Notes: generated from the letters alone by a model not told the origin. Positions 9,771 to 19,516 are shown, counted from the first letter of the stretch. The stretch is DNA of 64,000 bases from Shewanella intestini (GCF_018221465.1 NZ_JAAIKR010000002.1:1-64000); one strand, 5' to 3'. Made by a program: numbers and translations.

Positions 9771-10649
9771 TTATTTAGTTAGTTTTGCATAGTAATCAAA
9801 CAATACAGGTACATCATTTTGAGCAAGACCTGCATCAACTGCAGCTTGTAAGCTCTTAGATGTGCCTTCAGCGATTAATGATTCAGTACCTAAATCTTTA
9901 ACCATTTCTAAGAAGTAACCAAGGTCTTTGTTTGCGTTAGCAATTGAGAAGCCAAGTTTTTCTTCGCCATCTACAGCGTAGAATTTACAGAACTGCATAA
10001 ATGGCGAGTTTGAAGGACCTGCTGACATAATGTCGAATAACTGTTGACCGTCAACCCCCGCTTTTTGTGCAACAGCAAATGCTTGAGACATCGTTGCAAC
10101 AGTGGTCATGCCCATGAAGTTGTTCACAAGTTTAGTCACATGGCCTGAACCTAGCGCACCTAAATGGAATACGTTTTCACCTTGGTCGTCAAGAACTGGT
10201 TTAACTTTATTGAAGGTGTCTAAATCACCTGCGGCCATGATGTTTAATAAACCATCTTTCGCGTGTGCTGGCGTACGACCTAGAGGTGCATCAATCATAC
10301 CTGCGCCTTTAGCTGCAAGGTCAGCACCAATTTTACGAGTTGAAGCAGGGATAGAAGTACCAAAGTCAACTAAAACAGCGCCTTCTTTAATACCCGCTAA
10401 GATACCATCATCTGCGTAAACAATTTTTTCAACAACAGCAGATGTTGTTAAACATAACATGACGATGTCACTTTTTTCAGCAAGTTCTTTTGCAGTAGCA
10501 ACAGTGTTAGCGCCACGTGCAACGCATGCTGCAACTGCGTCTTTGTTTAGATCCATTACATTAAGTTCATAACCGCGTTTCTGCAGGTTTTTAACCATGT
10601 TGCCGCCCATAAGACCAAGGCCGATAAAACCGATGACTGGCTTTGTCAT
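9771..10649 (-). CDS. Beta-hydroxyacid dehydrogenase, substrate unknown
   Basis: A 292-residue NAD(P)-dependent oxidoreductase of the 3-hydroxyisobutyrate dehydrogenase / tartronate-semialdehyde reductase family. The N-terminal dinucleotide fold has GFIGLGLMGGNM (residues 7-18), and the catalytic Lys173 lies in HVTKLVNNFMG. The substrate loop APLGRTPAHA (GRT at 124-126) resembles sulfolactaldehyde reductase (YihU) more than 3-hydroxyisobutyrate dehydrogenase, but the family also includes the alginate-derived DEH reductases of marine vibrios, so the substrate stays open. The gene lies downstream of a TonB receptor on the same strand. Both have a TTGGTCA-type motif upstream, which suggests shared control and a role in taking up and metabolising a sugar acid. 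Confidence 0.8.
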   Translation of the reverse strand: MTKPVIGFIGLGLMGGNMVKNLQKRGYELNVMDLNKDAVAACVARGANTVATAKELAEKSDIVMLCLTTSAVVEKIVYADDGILAGIKEGAVLVDFGTSIPASTRKIGADLAAKGAGMIDAPLGRTPAHAKDGLLNIMAAGDLDTFNKVKPVLDDQGENVFHLGALGSGHVTKLVNNFMGMTTVATMSQAFAVAQKAGVDGQQLFDIMSAGPSNSPFMQFCKFYAVDGEEKLGFSIANANKDLGYFLEMVKDLGTESLIAEGTSKSLQAAVDAGLAQNDVPVLFDYYAKLTK

Positions 10650-10701
10650 AACTAACTCCTAAATATTGGGTATCTACAAATCTGAAATAGATTTATCATT
10701 G

Positions 10702-10761
10702 TGTTGACCTAATTGTATTACAAATAGGATAAGCTTTGCCAATGATATTTGTTGACCAATT
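10702..10761 (-). promoter_or_regulatory. Two operator-like repeats upstream of the dehydrogenase
   Basis: TGTTGACCTAATT (10702-10714) and TGTTGACCAATT (10750-10761) are direct repeats 48 bases apart. Read on the gene strand they are AATT(A)GGTCAACA, and they flank a weak promoter (TTGGCA, then TACAAT 19 bases later). A TGGTC half-site is typical of GntR-family operators, but the regulator is not identified. Confidence 0.4.
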
Positions 10762-10847
10762 TCATGTTTTTGGACATATAAAAGCTCATAAAACAATTAA
10801 TGTTGTATTTAAAATGTAATCAGAGTGATTTCTGTACAGCTGAAGGA

Positions 10848-10892
10848 ATAAAAAAATCACTGCTGAACGGAAGCGTGAGTTCAACAGTGATT
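10848..10892 (-). terminator. Terminator of the TonB receptor gene
   Basis: AATCACTGCTGAAC and GTTCAACAGTGATT (10855-10868 and 10879-10892) pair over 14 bases with one G-U. On the minus strand the stem is followed by a run of T (A-run at 10850-10856 on the plus strand), 12 bases past the stop codon. Confidence 0.88.
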
Positions 10893-10903
10893 GTGTCAAT
10901 CGT

Positions 10904-13858
10904 TTAGAATTTTGCTCGAACACCTAACGTATAGCGACGGTCTGCTTCACTATATAGCCATGTAGAGTCTAATTCTGTCGTGTATTCAATTGGTTCACCG
11001 GTTAAGTTAACGACATTACCGACAACAGTGAATGTGTCGTTGATGTCCCAGCTAGCAGAGAAATCAAATTGACCTCTGGCTTCTCTGTAACTATTACCAA
11101 CCGTTGGATCGAGACTGGTGTCTGAGTTATTTAAGCCAAGCTCACCAACAGTTTGAACACGTTTAACCACTTGGTCATCAAGATAGCGGTCACGCCAGTT
11201 ATAAGCTAAGCGAAGTTGAACATCTTCACTTTCCCAATAAAATTGAGCATTAGCGGTGTTTTTAGAGATTTTAAGTAACGGATTACCATCAGGCTGTTCA
11301 CTATCGGCATAGGTGTAGTTGGCATTTATACCTAAACCAGACCATATGCCAGGTAATGAGGTAAATTGCTGCATGTAAGCCAGCTCTAAACCTTTAACTT
11401 CACCGCTGCCACCATTGACATCAGTATCAATCACAATACCTGTGCGGCCTGCTGCTTTTTCTGCATCAACATAGGCTAAACCTTGATCTGTGGTCGCAAA
11501 GTTAATGTCGCCTTGGCTTTGGCCTGCAGTATCTAACAAACAAATGTTATCCCACTGAGTCGTGTTTTGGCCACTGACGGTACTTGAATCGGCTAAACAG
11601 CTTCGGTCTGTTTGGGTGAATGAGTTGACTTCTTTATAGAAAATCGCTGCTGACATTAGCCCGTCTTCAAAGTAATGCTCTAAAGAGAGGTCATATTGAG
11701 TGACGCGGTATGGCTCAAGTTGATAAGAACCCTGAGTCCCCGTGACTAATGAATTATCAATTTCTAACGCTGGGCTTAACTCCCCAAAGTCTGCGCGGCG
11801 CATCACTTTTGCCGCACCAAATCGCATTAATGTATCTTGAGTTAAGGTATAGGTGACGTTTAAGCTGGGTAAAAAGTCGTTGTAGTCATTCTTACCTGTT
11901 GTAAGAACTTTATTACCGTTAGCATCAATGGAGTCGACAACACTCGATTCCAGCTCAGTTTTAATATAACGACCACCAAATACAGCGGTTAAATCGTCAA
12001 AATCTAAATGGAATTGGGCATAAATTGCGCTGGTTTTTTCATTGATTTCTTTGTAAGCGCCGTTATCTTCAACCATATTGTCAGCTAAAGAACCTGACAT
12101 TGCATAGGATGTGTCTTGAAGCATTTGTTGCACTAACAAATAAGTCGCATCAGCATCTTTTAGGCGCTCTGCATCGTAAACATAGTAATTTAATAAGTCA
12201 TTTTGACCAGCAATACCGGTTTGATCGAATGAGTTATTTAAATCTACTGAGGTGAATGTTCCACTTAAGATTGGGTCATCAATCCAAGTTGGGCTGTAGT
12301 TACCGTTAGCATCGGTAGCACGTTTATATGAATCTTTTAAGGTGTTACCATTTGGCTTTAAGTCATAACGAGTCGATGAATAATCTCGGTCAGTAAAGCG
12401 GACACCAGCTTTAACTGCTGAGACAAAATCTAAACCGATATCGTTAATTTTAAAGTCAAATCGTAGTGCTTGTTCTTCATTATCTGAATCAATGGTTTTA
12501 TGGAAAAACTCTCGGAAAACCAAGTTGTCAGGGTTTGAAAGCATGCCTGAGTCAGCATATGTGTACCCAGGAATACCACTGCCAGAGGTGAAACTACCTG
12601 TGCTGGTATGAGTGATAAGGTCTAATGTGGGTGGTGTACGTTCAATTGGACGAAGGTTAAACTCAGATGCTGTTTGGCGTTGCTCTGATTTTGAGATTGA
12701 GTATTCAGCGGCTAATTCAATATTATCAGTAATGTTCCACTCGCCACCTAATGCATGTGAAGTAGAATCATCAGTGGTGAAGTCACTCCATGTTTTTGGA
12801 ATAACCAACACACCATCTAAGTCATAGTTATGTAAGACCCCATTGGCATCATAATATGAGTCGTCTCTAGCGACCACGTTTCCGCCAACATCTAAAATAG
12901 AGTAGGCGGCTTGTCCACCATCAAGCTTAGTGGCGTTAATGTCTAAATAGATACTTGCTTCTTCGCTTACAGGCGCCCATTGCAGTGATATACCATACGC
13001 GGTACGTTCACGTTCTTCAGTTTTTTGCTCAACGGTGGTTTGAGTGTAACGTTGGTATTTACCGTTTGGACCGTTTGAATCATCAATTGTGCCGTCGCCA
13101 TTGATATCAATATTGTCTTGTAAATCAATTTTATTGAAATACTCATCACGGCGAATTTCACGGTCTAAATACGACAAATTTACCGATGCACCAAAACTAC
13201 CTGCATCGCCTAAATCCCAGTTGTTACCAATACCCGCTGAAAAGTTAGGTGCTACATTTTCAGTTTTATCAGCATATTCACCATCTAATGTAATGGCCAC
13301 TAAAGGTTCAGATAGCTCTAATGGACGAATGGTTTGCATATTAACCGTGCCGCCTAATGCGCCTTCAATCATCTCAGGTGTTGGCGACTTAATCACCTCT
13401 ACCGTTTTTAAGAAGCTTGATGGGAAATCATCTAAACCAATACCACCACGACCAGAGCCAGCAGTAGAGCGACCGTTGAGTAATATTAAGTTTTCTGATA
13501 TACCACGAATAGTCACTTCTTGGCCAACACCGAAATCAGACTCAATCGATACACCAGTAATACGTTGTAGTGCTTCAGCAATGTTGTTGTCTGGTAGTTT
13601 ACCAATGTCTTCAGCAACAATGGCATCAACAATACGTTCGTCAGTACGCTTAAGTAAATTGGCCTTTTTTAGACTGCCAAAAATCCCGCGTACAGCAATG
13701 ACTTCCATTTCCTGTTCTTGTGACGCTGACGTTGATTCAGGCTCTGCTGCCATGACTGGCATTGATAAAGCTGCTGTTAACGTGGCACCAAACAAGGTGA
13801 CATTATTGGCTTTATTTTTTGCCCCACTAAACAACTTACTTATTTTATTCAACTTCAT
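10904..13858 (-). CDS. TonB-dependent outer-membrane receptor
   Basis: A 984-residue receptor that imports a large or scarce substrate through the outer membrane using TonB energy. A signal peptide ends near residue 37 (PVMA before AEP). A TonB-box-like segment follows (EMEVIAVRG, about 50-58), then the plug domain with DIGKLPDNNIAEALQRITGV and VTIRGISENLILLNGR, then the 22-strand barrel, ending in the classic terminal Phe (YTLGVRAKF). The plug sequence fits the TIGR01782 subfamily, which often handles oligosaccharides in Shewanella, Caulobacter and Xanthomonas. A DINGDGTIDD segment near residue 250 is an EF-hand/dockerin-like calcium loop within an extracellular region. A dehydrogenase lies downstream with similar upstream motifs. 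The substrate is unknown. Confidence 0.9.
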   Translation of the reverse strand: MKLNKISKLFSGAKNKANNVTLFGATLTAALSMPVMAAEPESTSASQEQEMEVIAVRGIFGSLKKANLLKRTDERIVDAIVAEDIGKLPDNNIAEALQRITGVSIESDFGVGQEVTIRGISENLILLNGRSTAGSGRGGIGLDDFPSSFLKTVEVIKSPTPEMIEGALGGTVNMQTIRPLELSEPLVAITLDGEYADKTENVAPNFSAGIGNNWDLGDAGSFGASVNLSYLDREIRRDEYFNKIDLQDNIDINGDGTIDDSNGPNGKYQRYTQTTVEQKTEERERTAYGISLQWAPVSEEASIYLDINATKLDGGQAAYSILDVGGNVVARDDSYYDANGVLHNYDLDGVLVIPKTWSDFTTDDSTSHALGGEWNITDNIELAAEYSISKSEQRQTASEFNLRPIERTPPTLDLITHTSTGSFTSGSGIPGYTYADSGMLSNPDNLVFREFFHKTIDSDNEEQALRFDFKINDIGLDFVSAVKAGVRFTDRDYSSTRYDLKPNGNTLKDSYKRATDANGNYSPTWIDDPILSGTFTSVDLNNSFDQTGIAGQNDLLNYYVYDAERLKDADATYLLVQQMLQDTSYAMSGSLADNMVEDNGAYKEINEKTSAIYAQFHLDFDDLTAVFGGRYIKTELESSVVDSIDANGNKVLTTGKNDYNDFLPSLNVTYTLTQDTLMRFGAAKVMRRADFGELSPALEIDNSLVTGTQGSYQLEPYRVTQYDLSLEHYFEDGLMSAAIFYKEVNSFTQTDRSCLADSSTVSGQNTTQWDNICLLDTAGQSQGDINFATTDQGLAYVDAEKAAGRTGIVIDTDVNGGSGEVKGLELAYMQQFTSLPGIWSGLGINANYTYADSEQPDGNPLLKISKNTANAQFYWESEDVQLRLAYNWRDRYLDDQVVKRVQTVGELGLNNSDTSLDPTVGNSYREARGQFDFSASWDINDTFTVVGNVVNLTGEPIEYTTELDSTWLYSEADRRYTLGVRAKF

Positions 13859-13889
13859 AATTCCTCCCCAAAGGATTTATTGTTGGTAA

Positions 13890-13912
13890 GGTCATTTTGT
13901 TGTATGACCAAT
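13890..13912. promoter_or_regulatory. Inverted repeat upstream of the TonB receptor
   Basis: GGTCAT (13890-13895) and ATGACC (13904-13909) form an inverted repeat with an 8-base spacer about 35-50 bases before the start codon, extended on the right to ATGACCAAT. A further ATTGGTCAT occurs at 14154-14162. The shared core TTGGTCA also appears twice before the neighbouring dehydrogenase. Candidate operator only. Confidence 0.4.
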
Positions 13913-14694
13913 AATTGCACATTTAATAGCTGCAACATTTATATAACACATTACCGGGTCGTGCAACTTGTTATTACCATCTGGTTAACAATTGTAAGTA
14001 CTGATACAGTATTTCTAGTTAAACTGGATTCGGGTTAATTGCCATGGTTTAAAGGAATGCTGTTGTTATCAAAGTGGTTTTTAGGAAGGCGGTTTTGAGG
14101 TCTGCAGCAAACAAATTGGCGAGATTAACGAAGGGATTTTATTGGTATTAACAATTGGTCATAACCTTGGTGTTTATTGGTTGTTTTTTTCTGTCTTATC
14201 AGGTTATTGGTTATACCTGTTGGTAAGTCGCTGTGTTGTGGCAAGTGAGCGGTGACAGGGTATTAATGGGTTTTGTTTATTAGTAGCGGCTTTGTAAGGG
14301 GATAAAGTGTCATTGGGCTAAATGGGTTGTTTGAATTGCACAAATAACCAAGCGTAATCGTGCAGTGGTACTTACACGCCGGTTTGCAATCAATATGTTG
14401 TTGTGTGCACTTGGTAAGTGCACAAAGCGGCTTGAAAGGTGTTTGTAGTATGTTGTCGAACTCAAGCTTGAAAACCATGAAGAAAAGATAGTTGTCGATG
14501 ACCTTAGTCGCTAATCGCCTCACAATTGAAGATGTTATAGTTGAGCATATAACATGAAGGGGGAAAGTTAGAGGCTGAAAGCTTTGTCAGTTAAGCAATA
14601 TTTTGAACAGTGGTTGGTGCTTTTCGTCGTTTACGGTAACAGTCAATAACAATGATTAGTTTCTCTCATTTAAATCAGCATTGAGCCGCGTGAT
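13913..14694. other. Long gene-free region between TonB receptor and bioA
   Basis: About 780 bases without a gene I can support. An 86-codon minus-strand frame (14263-14523) has no motif and lies where nothing else suggests coding. The clearest structure is TGTGCACTT-GGT-AAGTGCACA (14404-14424), a perfect 9-base-pair hairpin without a T-run. The region may contain the promoter and distal operators of the TonB receptor. Confidence 0.5.
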
Positions 14695-14728
14695 AAATGG
14701 TGAATAACTTACTCGTTACTCACCATTT
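14695..14728 (-). terminator. Probable terminator of bioA
   Basis: AAATGGTGA-A-TAAC-TTACTC-GTTA-C-TCACCATTT is a long stem with one mismatch that begins about 27 bases past the bioA stop. Only short T-runs follow, so efficiency is uncertain. Confidence 0.6.
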
Positions 14729-14755
14729 TCTACTTTATATAAGCAGCTTACAAAC

Positions 14756-16129
14756 TTACCCATTACTGTGAGTATTACCAGCGGCTTGCTCAATTGTCAT
14801 GTTTTTAATAATGGTTTTCATTGCTTGAGTCAGGGCTGTTAACTGCTTGGATGTAATGATATAAGGCGGGGTGATATAAATAACATGGCCAAAAGGGCGG
14901 ATCCACACACCAAGTTCAATAAAGGCTTGTTGTAGAGCGCTAATATTAATCGCGCACTCCATTTCAATCACGCCAACAGCGCCGAGTACCCGCACGTCTT
15001 TAACCCGAGCGAATTGCCGTGCTGGTTCAAGCTCTTGCTGCATTTGCTGAGCGATTGCATTGACTTGTTGCTGCCAGTTACCCTTTTGAAGTAAAGCAAT
15101 ACTTGCCTCGGCAGCAGCGCAGGCAAGTGGGTTGGCCATAAAAGTTGGTCCGTGCATAAATACGCCAGCAGGTGACTGACTAATACCTAATGCGACTTCA
15201 TCGGTGCACATGGTGGCTGCTAGGCTAATGTAACCGCCGGTTAATGCTTTGCCTAAACATAAAATATCTGCTTCTATGCCGGCATGCTCATAGGCAAATA
15301 ATTTACCCGTCCGGCCAAACCCCGTTGCTATTTCATCAAGTATCAACAGCACCTGATATTTATCACATAAGGCTCTAACAGCCTTTAAGTATTCGGCTGA
15401 ATAAAAGTGCATTCCACCAGCACCCTGCATTATTGGTTCAATAATAAATGCGGCAATATCTTGATGATGGTTTTGTAAGATGGCTTCTAGTGCTTGGGTG
15501 TCTTGCGCCGAAACAGTGTCACCAAAGGCCGAAGTTGGGGTTGGAGCAAACAGTTGTTTGATCAGTGTGTCACCAAACATGGTGTGCATGCCGTTGTCAG
15601 GGTCACAGATGCTCATCGTTGCAAATGTATCACCATGATAACCGCCTTTGACGGTCAATATGCGCTGTTTATTTTGGGTGCGAACCTGTTGGCCGCCAAC
15701 TTGAACGTGCTGCTTGCCTTGCCAGTATTGAATGGCCATTTTAATGGCCACTTCAACAGAGATAGAGCCTGAATCAGCTAAAAACACTTTGGTTAAATTC
15801 GCGCTGGTTACATCCACTAAACGTTTACAAACATTAATGGCGGGGGCGTGGGTTAATCCGCCGAACATCACATGGCTTAATGTTGATAATTGGGTTTGCA
15901 TTGCTTCAATAATGTCTGGGTGATGATAACCATGTACACACGCCCACCACGAGCTCGTTCCGTCAATTACGGTGTCGCCATTACTTAAGGTTAATTCGCA
16001 CCCCTTGGCAGATGTTACGCCTGTGACGCTTACCGGTAGTGTCATTGAAGTATAAGGATGCCAAATATGTTGTTGGTCGAATTCAAAATCGATCTCAGTT
16101 GTTAATTGAGGTAAATTATCACTGTTCAT
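14756..16129 (-). CDS. bioA: Adenosylmethionine-8-amino-7-oxononanoate aminotransferase
   Basis: A 457-residue class III PLP-dependent aminotransferase that converts KAPA to DAPA using S-adenosylmethionine as amino donor, the third step of biotin assembly. Visible signatures are the N-terminal HIWHPYTSM (substrate pocket), SWWACVHGY, the DEIATGFGRTG motif that binds the cofactor, and the PLP lysine in CLGKALTGGY. It is about 28 residues longer than E. coli BioA (429), mostly at the ends and in a Gln-rich loop (QHVQVGGQQ). It is divergent from bioBFCD with a 98-base shared promoter region. I looked there for the BirA operator (TTGTAAACC..GGTTTACAA) and see only one weak half-site, GTTTAC. Confidence 0.96.
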   Translation of the reverse strand: MNSDNLPQLTTEIDFEFDQQHIWHPYTSMTLPVSVTGVTSAKGCELTLSNGDTVIDGTSSWWACVHGYHHPDIIEAMQTQLSTLSHVMFGGLTHAPAINVCKRLVDVTSANLTKVFLADSGSISVEVAIKMAIQYWQGKQHVQVGGQQVRTQNKQRILTVKGGYHGDTFATMSICDPDNGMHTMFGDTLIKQLFAPTPTSAFGDTVSAQDTQALEAILQNHHQDIAAFIIEPIMQGAGGMHFYSAEYLKAVRALCDKYQVLLILDEIATGFGRTGKLFAYEHAGIEADILCLGKALTGGYISLAATMCTDEVALGISQSPAGVFMHGPTFMANPLACAAAEASIALLQKGNWQQQVNAIAQQMQQELEPARQFARVKDVRVLGAVGVIEMECAINISALQQAFIELGVWIRPFGHVIYITPPYIITSKQLTALTQAMKTIIKNMTIEQAAGNTHSNG

Positions 16130-16227
16130 TATTTAACCGTTAGTATAGTTGCTGCCACTGGTCAGATTGACAGTTTACGGCCTGACAGTATCCTAGCCAA
16201 CATAAATTATAAAAAGGATAAGATGTT

Positions 16228-17292
16228 ATGTCGTTAGCTATCGTTCGTCACGATTGGACTAAATCAGAAATTGAAGCCCTGTTTGCGCTGCCTATGAATG
16301 ACTTATTATTTAAAGCGCACAGTATTCATCGTGAGAATTTTGATCCTAACGAAGTCCAAATCAGTCGGTTATTGTCGATTAAAACCGGGGCTTGTCCTGA
16401 AGATTGTAAATATTGTCCGCAAAGTGCGCGTTATGACACTGGCCTAGAAAAAGAACGCTTACTAGAAATTGATAAGGTACTAACCGAAGCTAAGAGTGCA
16501 AAAGCAGCTGGTGCATCGCGTTTTTGTATGGGCGCAGCTTGGCGTAACCCCAAAGAGCGTGATATGCCGTACTTGACCCAAATGGTGAAAGATGTAAAAG
16601 CATTAGGCATGGAAACTTGCATGACATTAGGCATGTTATCTAAAACACAGTCTGATGAATTAGCGCAAGCTGGCTTAGATTATTACAACCATAACCTTGA
16701 CACTTCACCTGAATATTATGGTGACGTTATCACCACTCGTACCTATCAAAACCGTATTGATACATTATCAAATGTGCGTGCTTCAGGTATGAAAGTGTGT
16801 TCTGGTGGGATAGTCGGTATGGGCGAAAAAGCCACAGACCGTGCGGGTTTGTTACAACAACTCGCCAATTTAGCTCAACATCCTGATTCTGTGCCGATTA
16901 ACATGTTGGTTAAAGTAGCTGGTACGCCTTTTGAAAACATTGATGATATAGACCCGCTGGAGTTTGTGCGCACCATCGCGGTGGCGCGTATTATTATGCC
17001 GCTGTCACGGGTGCGGTTGTCTGCTGGCCGTGAAAACATGAGCGATGAATTGCAATCAATGTGCTTCTTTGCTGGTGCGAACTCTATTTTCTATGGATGT
17101 AAATTATTGACCACAGCAAATCCTGAAGAAAACGACGATTTGGCCATGTTTGCTCGTTTAGGTTTGCATCCTGAACAAGGCCCAAGTGCCGTTAATGAAG
17201 CTGATTTAGACAATGAATCTAAAATGTTAGCCAAAGCTAATGCCAATAAAGACCGTCAGTCAAAACAATTTTACGATGCTGCAGCGCTGTAA
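16228..17292 (+). CDS. bioB: Biotin synthase
   Basis: A 354-residue radical-SAM enzyme that inserts sulfur into dethiobiotin to give biotin. The radical-SAM cysteine motif is visible as CPEDCKYC near residues 53-60, and [13 protein letters not shown] and the RLSAGRENM segment are the usual BioB substrate and cluster regions. AGGATAAG lies 7 bases ahead of the ATG. It is the first gene of the bioB-F-C-D run, with only 8 bases between it and bioF. Confidence 0.98.
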   Translation: MSLAIVRHDWTKSEIEALFALPMNDLLFKAHSIHRENFDPNEVQISRLLSIKTGACPEDCKYCPQSARYDTGLEKERLLEIDKVLTEAKSAKAAGASRFCMGAAWRNPKERDMPYLTQMVKDVKALGMETCMTLGMLSKTQSDELAQAGLDYYNHNLDTSPEYYGDVITTRTYQNRIDTLSNVRASGMKVCSGGIVGMGEKATDRAGLLQQLANLAQHPDSVPINMLVKVAGTPFENIDDIDPLEFVRTIAVARIIMPLSRVRLSAGRENMSDELQSMCFFAGANSIFYGCKLLTTANPEENDDLAMFARLGLHPEQGPSAVNEADLDNESKMLAKANANKDRQSKQFYDAAAL

Positions 17293-17300
17293 ATCGCAAT

Positions 17301-18455
17301 ATGACTTCTTCAATATGCGCCAAATTGCATCCGATAAGCGAAAAAATGCAGACGCAGTTAGTGGCGCAAAAAAAACAACATCAATTACGACAACGTAAAC
17401 TGTCGCCGCAATCGATGGTTGATTTTAGTCATAATGATTATCTTGGGTTAGCCAGTGAGCCTTTACTTGCCGATGCACTTTATCAAGGTGCACGACAGTA
17501 CGGGGTTGGCAGTAAAGCATCACCTTTGGTTTCAGGCTATTCAAGCGCTCATCAAGCATTGGAACAACAACTTTGCCAAGTTACTGGACATCAAGCTTGT
17601 ATGTTGTTTAGTTCTGGCTTTAGCGCAAATTGCGCACTTATGAATACCTTGTTGACGCCTAATGATGTGGCGTTAACCGACAAGCTTATTCATGCCTCTA
17701 TTATCGATGGTATACAGCACAGCGGCGCTAAATTGAGCCGTTTTTTGCATAACGATCTCACCAGTTTACAAACTCGGCTACAACAATACCCTAATAGCAT
17801 TGTGGTCACCGAAAGCATTTTTAGTATGGACGGCGATGGCGCGCCATTAATGGCTATGGCGAAATTGTGCCAGCAATATCAAGCATGGCTGGTGGTTGAT
17901 GATGCTCACGGCTTTGGAGTGACTGGCGATATCAGTACACAGTTAAGTGCAACAAATGCAGCCATTGCCGATATTCAAGTGGTGACATTTGGTAAAGCGT
18001 TAGGTTGTCAAGGTGCTGCAGTGTTAGCGTCAAACGAGGTGATTGAGTTTTTAGTGGCTAATGCACGAGACTATATTTATTCCACCGCTTTATCACCAGC
18101 CAGTGCCCATCTTGCGTTAAGTGCACTTAAATTGTTAAACAATGAGCCGCAGCGGCGCAGGCGCTTAGCCACTAATATTCGCTTTTTTAAAGCGGCAGCG
18201 GCAAAACATGGGATAACATTAATCCACTCAAATAGTGCAATTCAACCCGTTATCATTGGTGATAACCAAACGACCATGCTCATTGCTAAGCAATTGGCTG
18301 AGCAAGGTTTTGCTGTTGGCGCAATTCGCTCACCAACAGTGCCGAAAGGGGCTGCAAGATTAAGGGTGACACTTAATAGTCAACACACTGAGAAACAAAT
18401 TGAACAGCTGTTAGAGGCAATTTCAGTTGAAATTAATTCAGCGGGTCATGCGTAG
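17301..18455 (+). CDS. bioF: 8-amino-7-oxononanoate synthase
   Basis: A 384-residue PLP-dependent alpha-oxoamine synthase that condenses pimeloyl-thioester with alanine to form KAPA. The fold-type I motifs are present: DFSHNDYLGLAS near the N-terminus, GVGSKASPLVSGY, the VVDDAHGFG cofactor-binding motif, and the PLP lysine in TFGKALGCQGA. Length equals E. coli BioF. It is 8 bases after bioB and is followed by bioC after 47 bases; all four genes are probably one transcript ended by the terminator after bioD. Confidence 0.96.
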   Translation: MTSSICAKLHPISEKMQTQLVAQKKQHQLRQRKLSPQSMVDFSHNDYLGLASEPLLADALYQGARQYGVGSKASPLVSGYSSAHQALEQQLCQVTGHQACMLFSSGFSANCALMNTLLTPNDVALTDKLIHASIIDGIQHSGAKLSRFLHNDLTSLQTRLQQYPNSIVVTESIFSMDGDGAPLMAMAKLCQQYQAWLVVDDAHGFGVTGDISTQLSATNAAIADIQVVTFGKALGCQGAAVLASNEVIEFLVANARDYIYSTALSPASAHLALSALKLLNNEPQRRRRLATNIRFFKAAAAKHGITLIHSNSAIQPVIIGDNQTTMLIAKQLAEQGFAVGAIRSPTVPKGAARLRVTLNSQHTEKQIEQLLEAISVEINSAGHA

Positions 18456-18502
18456 TTTGACACATTGATAATGAATGTATTTTTAAGTGGTAACAAATAA
18501 TC

Positions 18503-19516
18503 ATGATGGTAGATAACCCAGTGGCTGATGCTTTTTCTCATGCGGCATCACAGTATAAAAAGCATGATGTTGTACAGCGTTTAAGCGCTGACTTATTGCA
18601 ACAGTTTATGTTATCAACGCCGCAATATGCCAGTGGGCATTTAGTTGATATTGGCTGTGGTCCTGGCACCGATTTTAGTCTGTTCAGTGAGGTAAATCAG
18701 ATTACTGCGGTAGATATTGCTCCGCAAATGTTAGCGCAAGTGAAATCACACTTTCCGCAATATCAGTGCGTGTGCGCCAATGTTGAACACCTTTTTGTTG
18801 CCAATGACACGCTTACTTCTCATGCGCTTGACAACACGCCTACAAACAACACGTCTATAAGTAATACACCTACAAATAACACGCTGATGCTTAACAGTGC
18901 TAATAGTATTTATTCAAATTTAGCATTGCAGTGGTGTGATGACTTCCATGCCGCCATCACTCAAATTCAGCGCTTACTTCGGCCGTTAGGGACTTGTCAT
19001 TTAGCCGTGGTTGCCGATGGCAGCCTGCCTGAATTAAAAGCACTGGGTTTTAGAGTTAATCAGTTTATGCACATGCCTAGCATGTTAAATGCCTTTGGTG
19101 TGAATGAGCATATCGAAGCTGAACATTGTAATGAAGTTAAGCTAGCGCCAGCACAAAAAACGCAGGGTATTAACTATGGATATCAAAGCAATTTGCACAA
19201 TGAAGCTGATCGTGTGGATAACATGACCGGTGAGTTAACCCCGCCGGCTAATGCGAAACCACATGCGACTTGGCAGCTACTTGATGCCAAAGTCGTTAAA
19301 TTAACGGTTTATTTTGAAGATTTAAAAAGCTTGTTGTATTCAATTAAAGGCGTAGGAGCTTCAGTGGTCGATGACGTTAACGCGACAAGCAAAATAAAAC
19401 CCTTAAGTAAAAGCCAATGGTTAAAGCGGATTGAGTTAGCTCAGGGTTTAAGAACCGCGAAAGGCATTCCACTTACTTATCATATTGCGTTAATTCACGC
19501 CCAAAATCATCAATAA
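18503..19516 (+). CDS. bioC: Malonyl-ACP O-methyltransferase BioC with insertions
   Basis: An SAM-dependent methyltransferase that methylates malonyl-ACP to start pimeloyl synthesis. The SAM-binding motif is VDIGCGPGTD (near residue 49), with TAVDIAPQML, LALQWCDDF and the conserved C-terminal SIKGVGAS and PLTYHI. At 337 residues it is about 85 longer than E. coli BioC (251). One insertion (about residues 105-135) is a Thr/Asn low-complexity stretch containing NTPTNNT twice. The second (about residues 205-255) lies where the substrate lid would be. The core is intact and the operon context is clear, so I call it functional. The insertions look lineage-specific. Confidence 0.88.
   Translation: MMVDNPVADAFSHAASQYKKHDVVQRLSADLLQQFMLSTPQYASGHLVDIGCGPGTDFSLFSEVNQITAVDIAPQMLAQVKSHFPQYQCVCANVEHLFVANDTLTSHALDNTPTNNTSISNTPTNNTLMLNSANSIYSNLALQWCDDFHAAITQIQRLLRPLGTCHLAVVADGSLPELKALGFRVNQFMHMPSMLNAFGVNEHIEAEHCNEVKLAPAQKTQGINYGYQSNLHNEADRVDNMTGELTPPANAKPHATWQLLDAKVVKLTVYFEDLKSLLYSIKGVGASVVDDVNATSKIKPLSKSQWLKRIELAQGLRTAKGIPLTYHIALIHAQNHQ

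Noticed and set aside
13089-13889. 266-codon plus-strand frame
   Set aside because: It is antisense to the N-terminal part of the TonB receptor, a full-length recognisable gene with signal peptide and plug domain.
14263-14523. 86-codon minus-strand frame in the TonB-bioA gap
   Set aside because: No ribosome-binding site and no recognisable motif; includes the perfect hairpin at 14404.
16130-16227. BirA operator between bioA and bioB
   Set aside because: The expected TTGTAAACC..GGTTTACAA dyad is absent; only a single GTTTAC half-site is seen at about 16170, not enough to call it.
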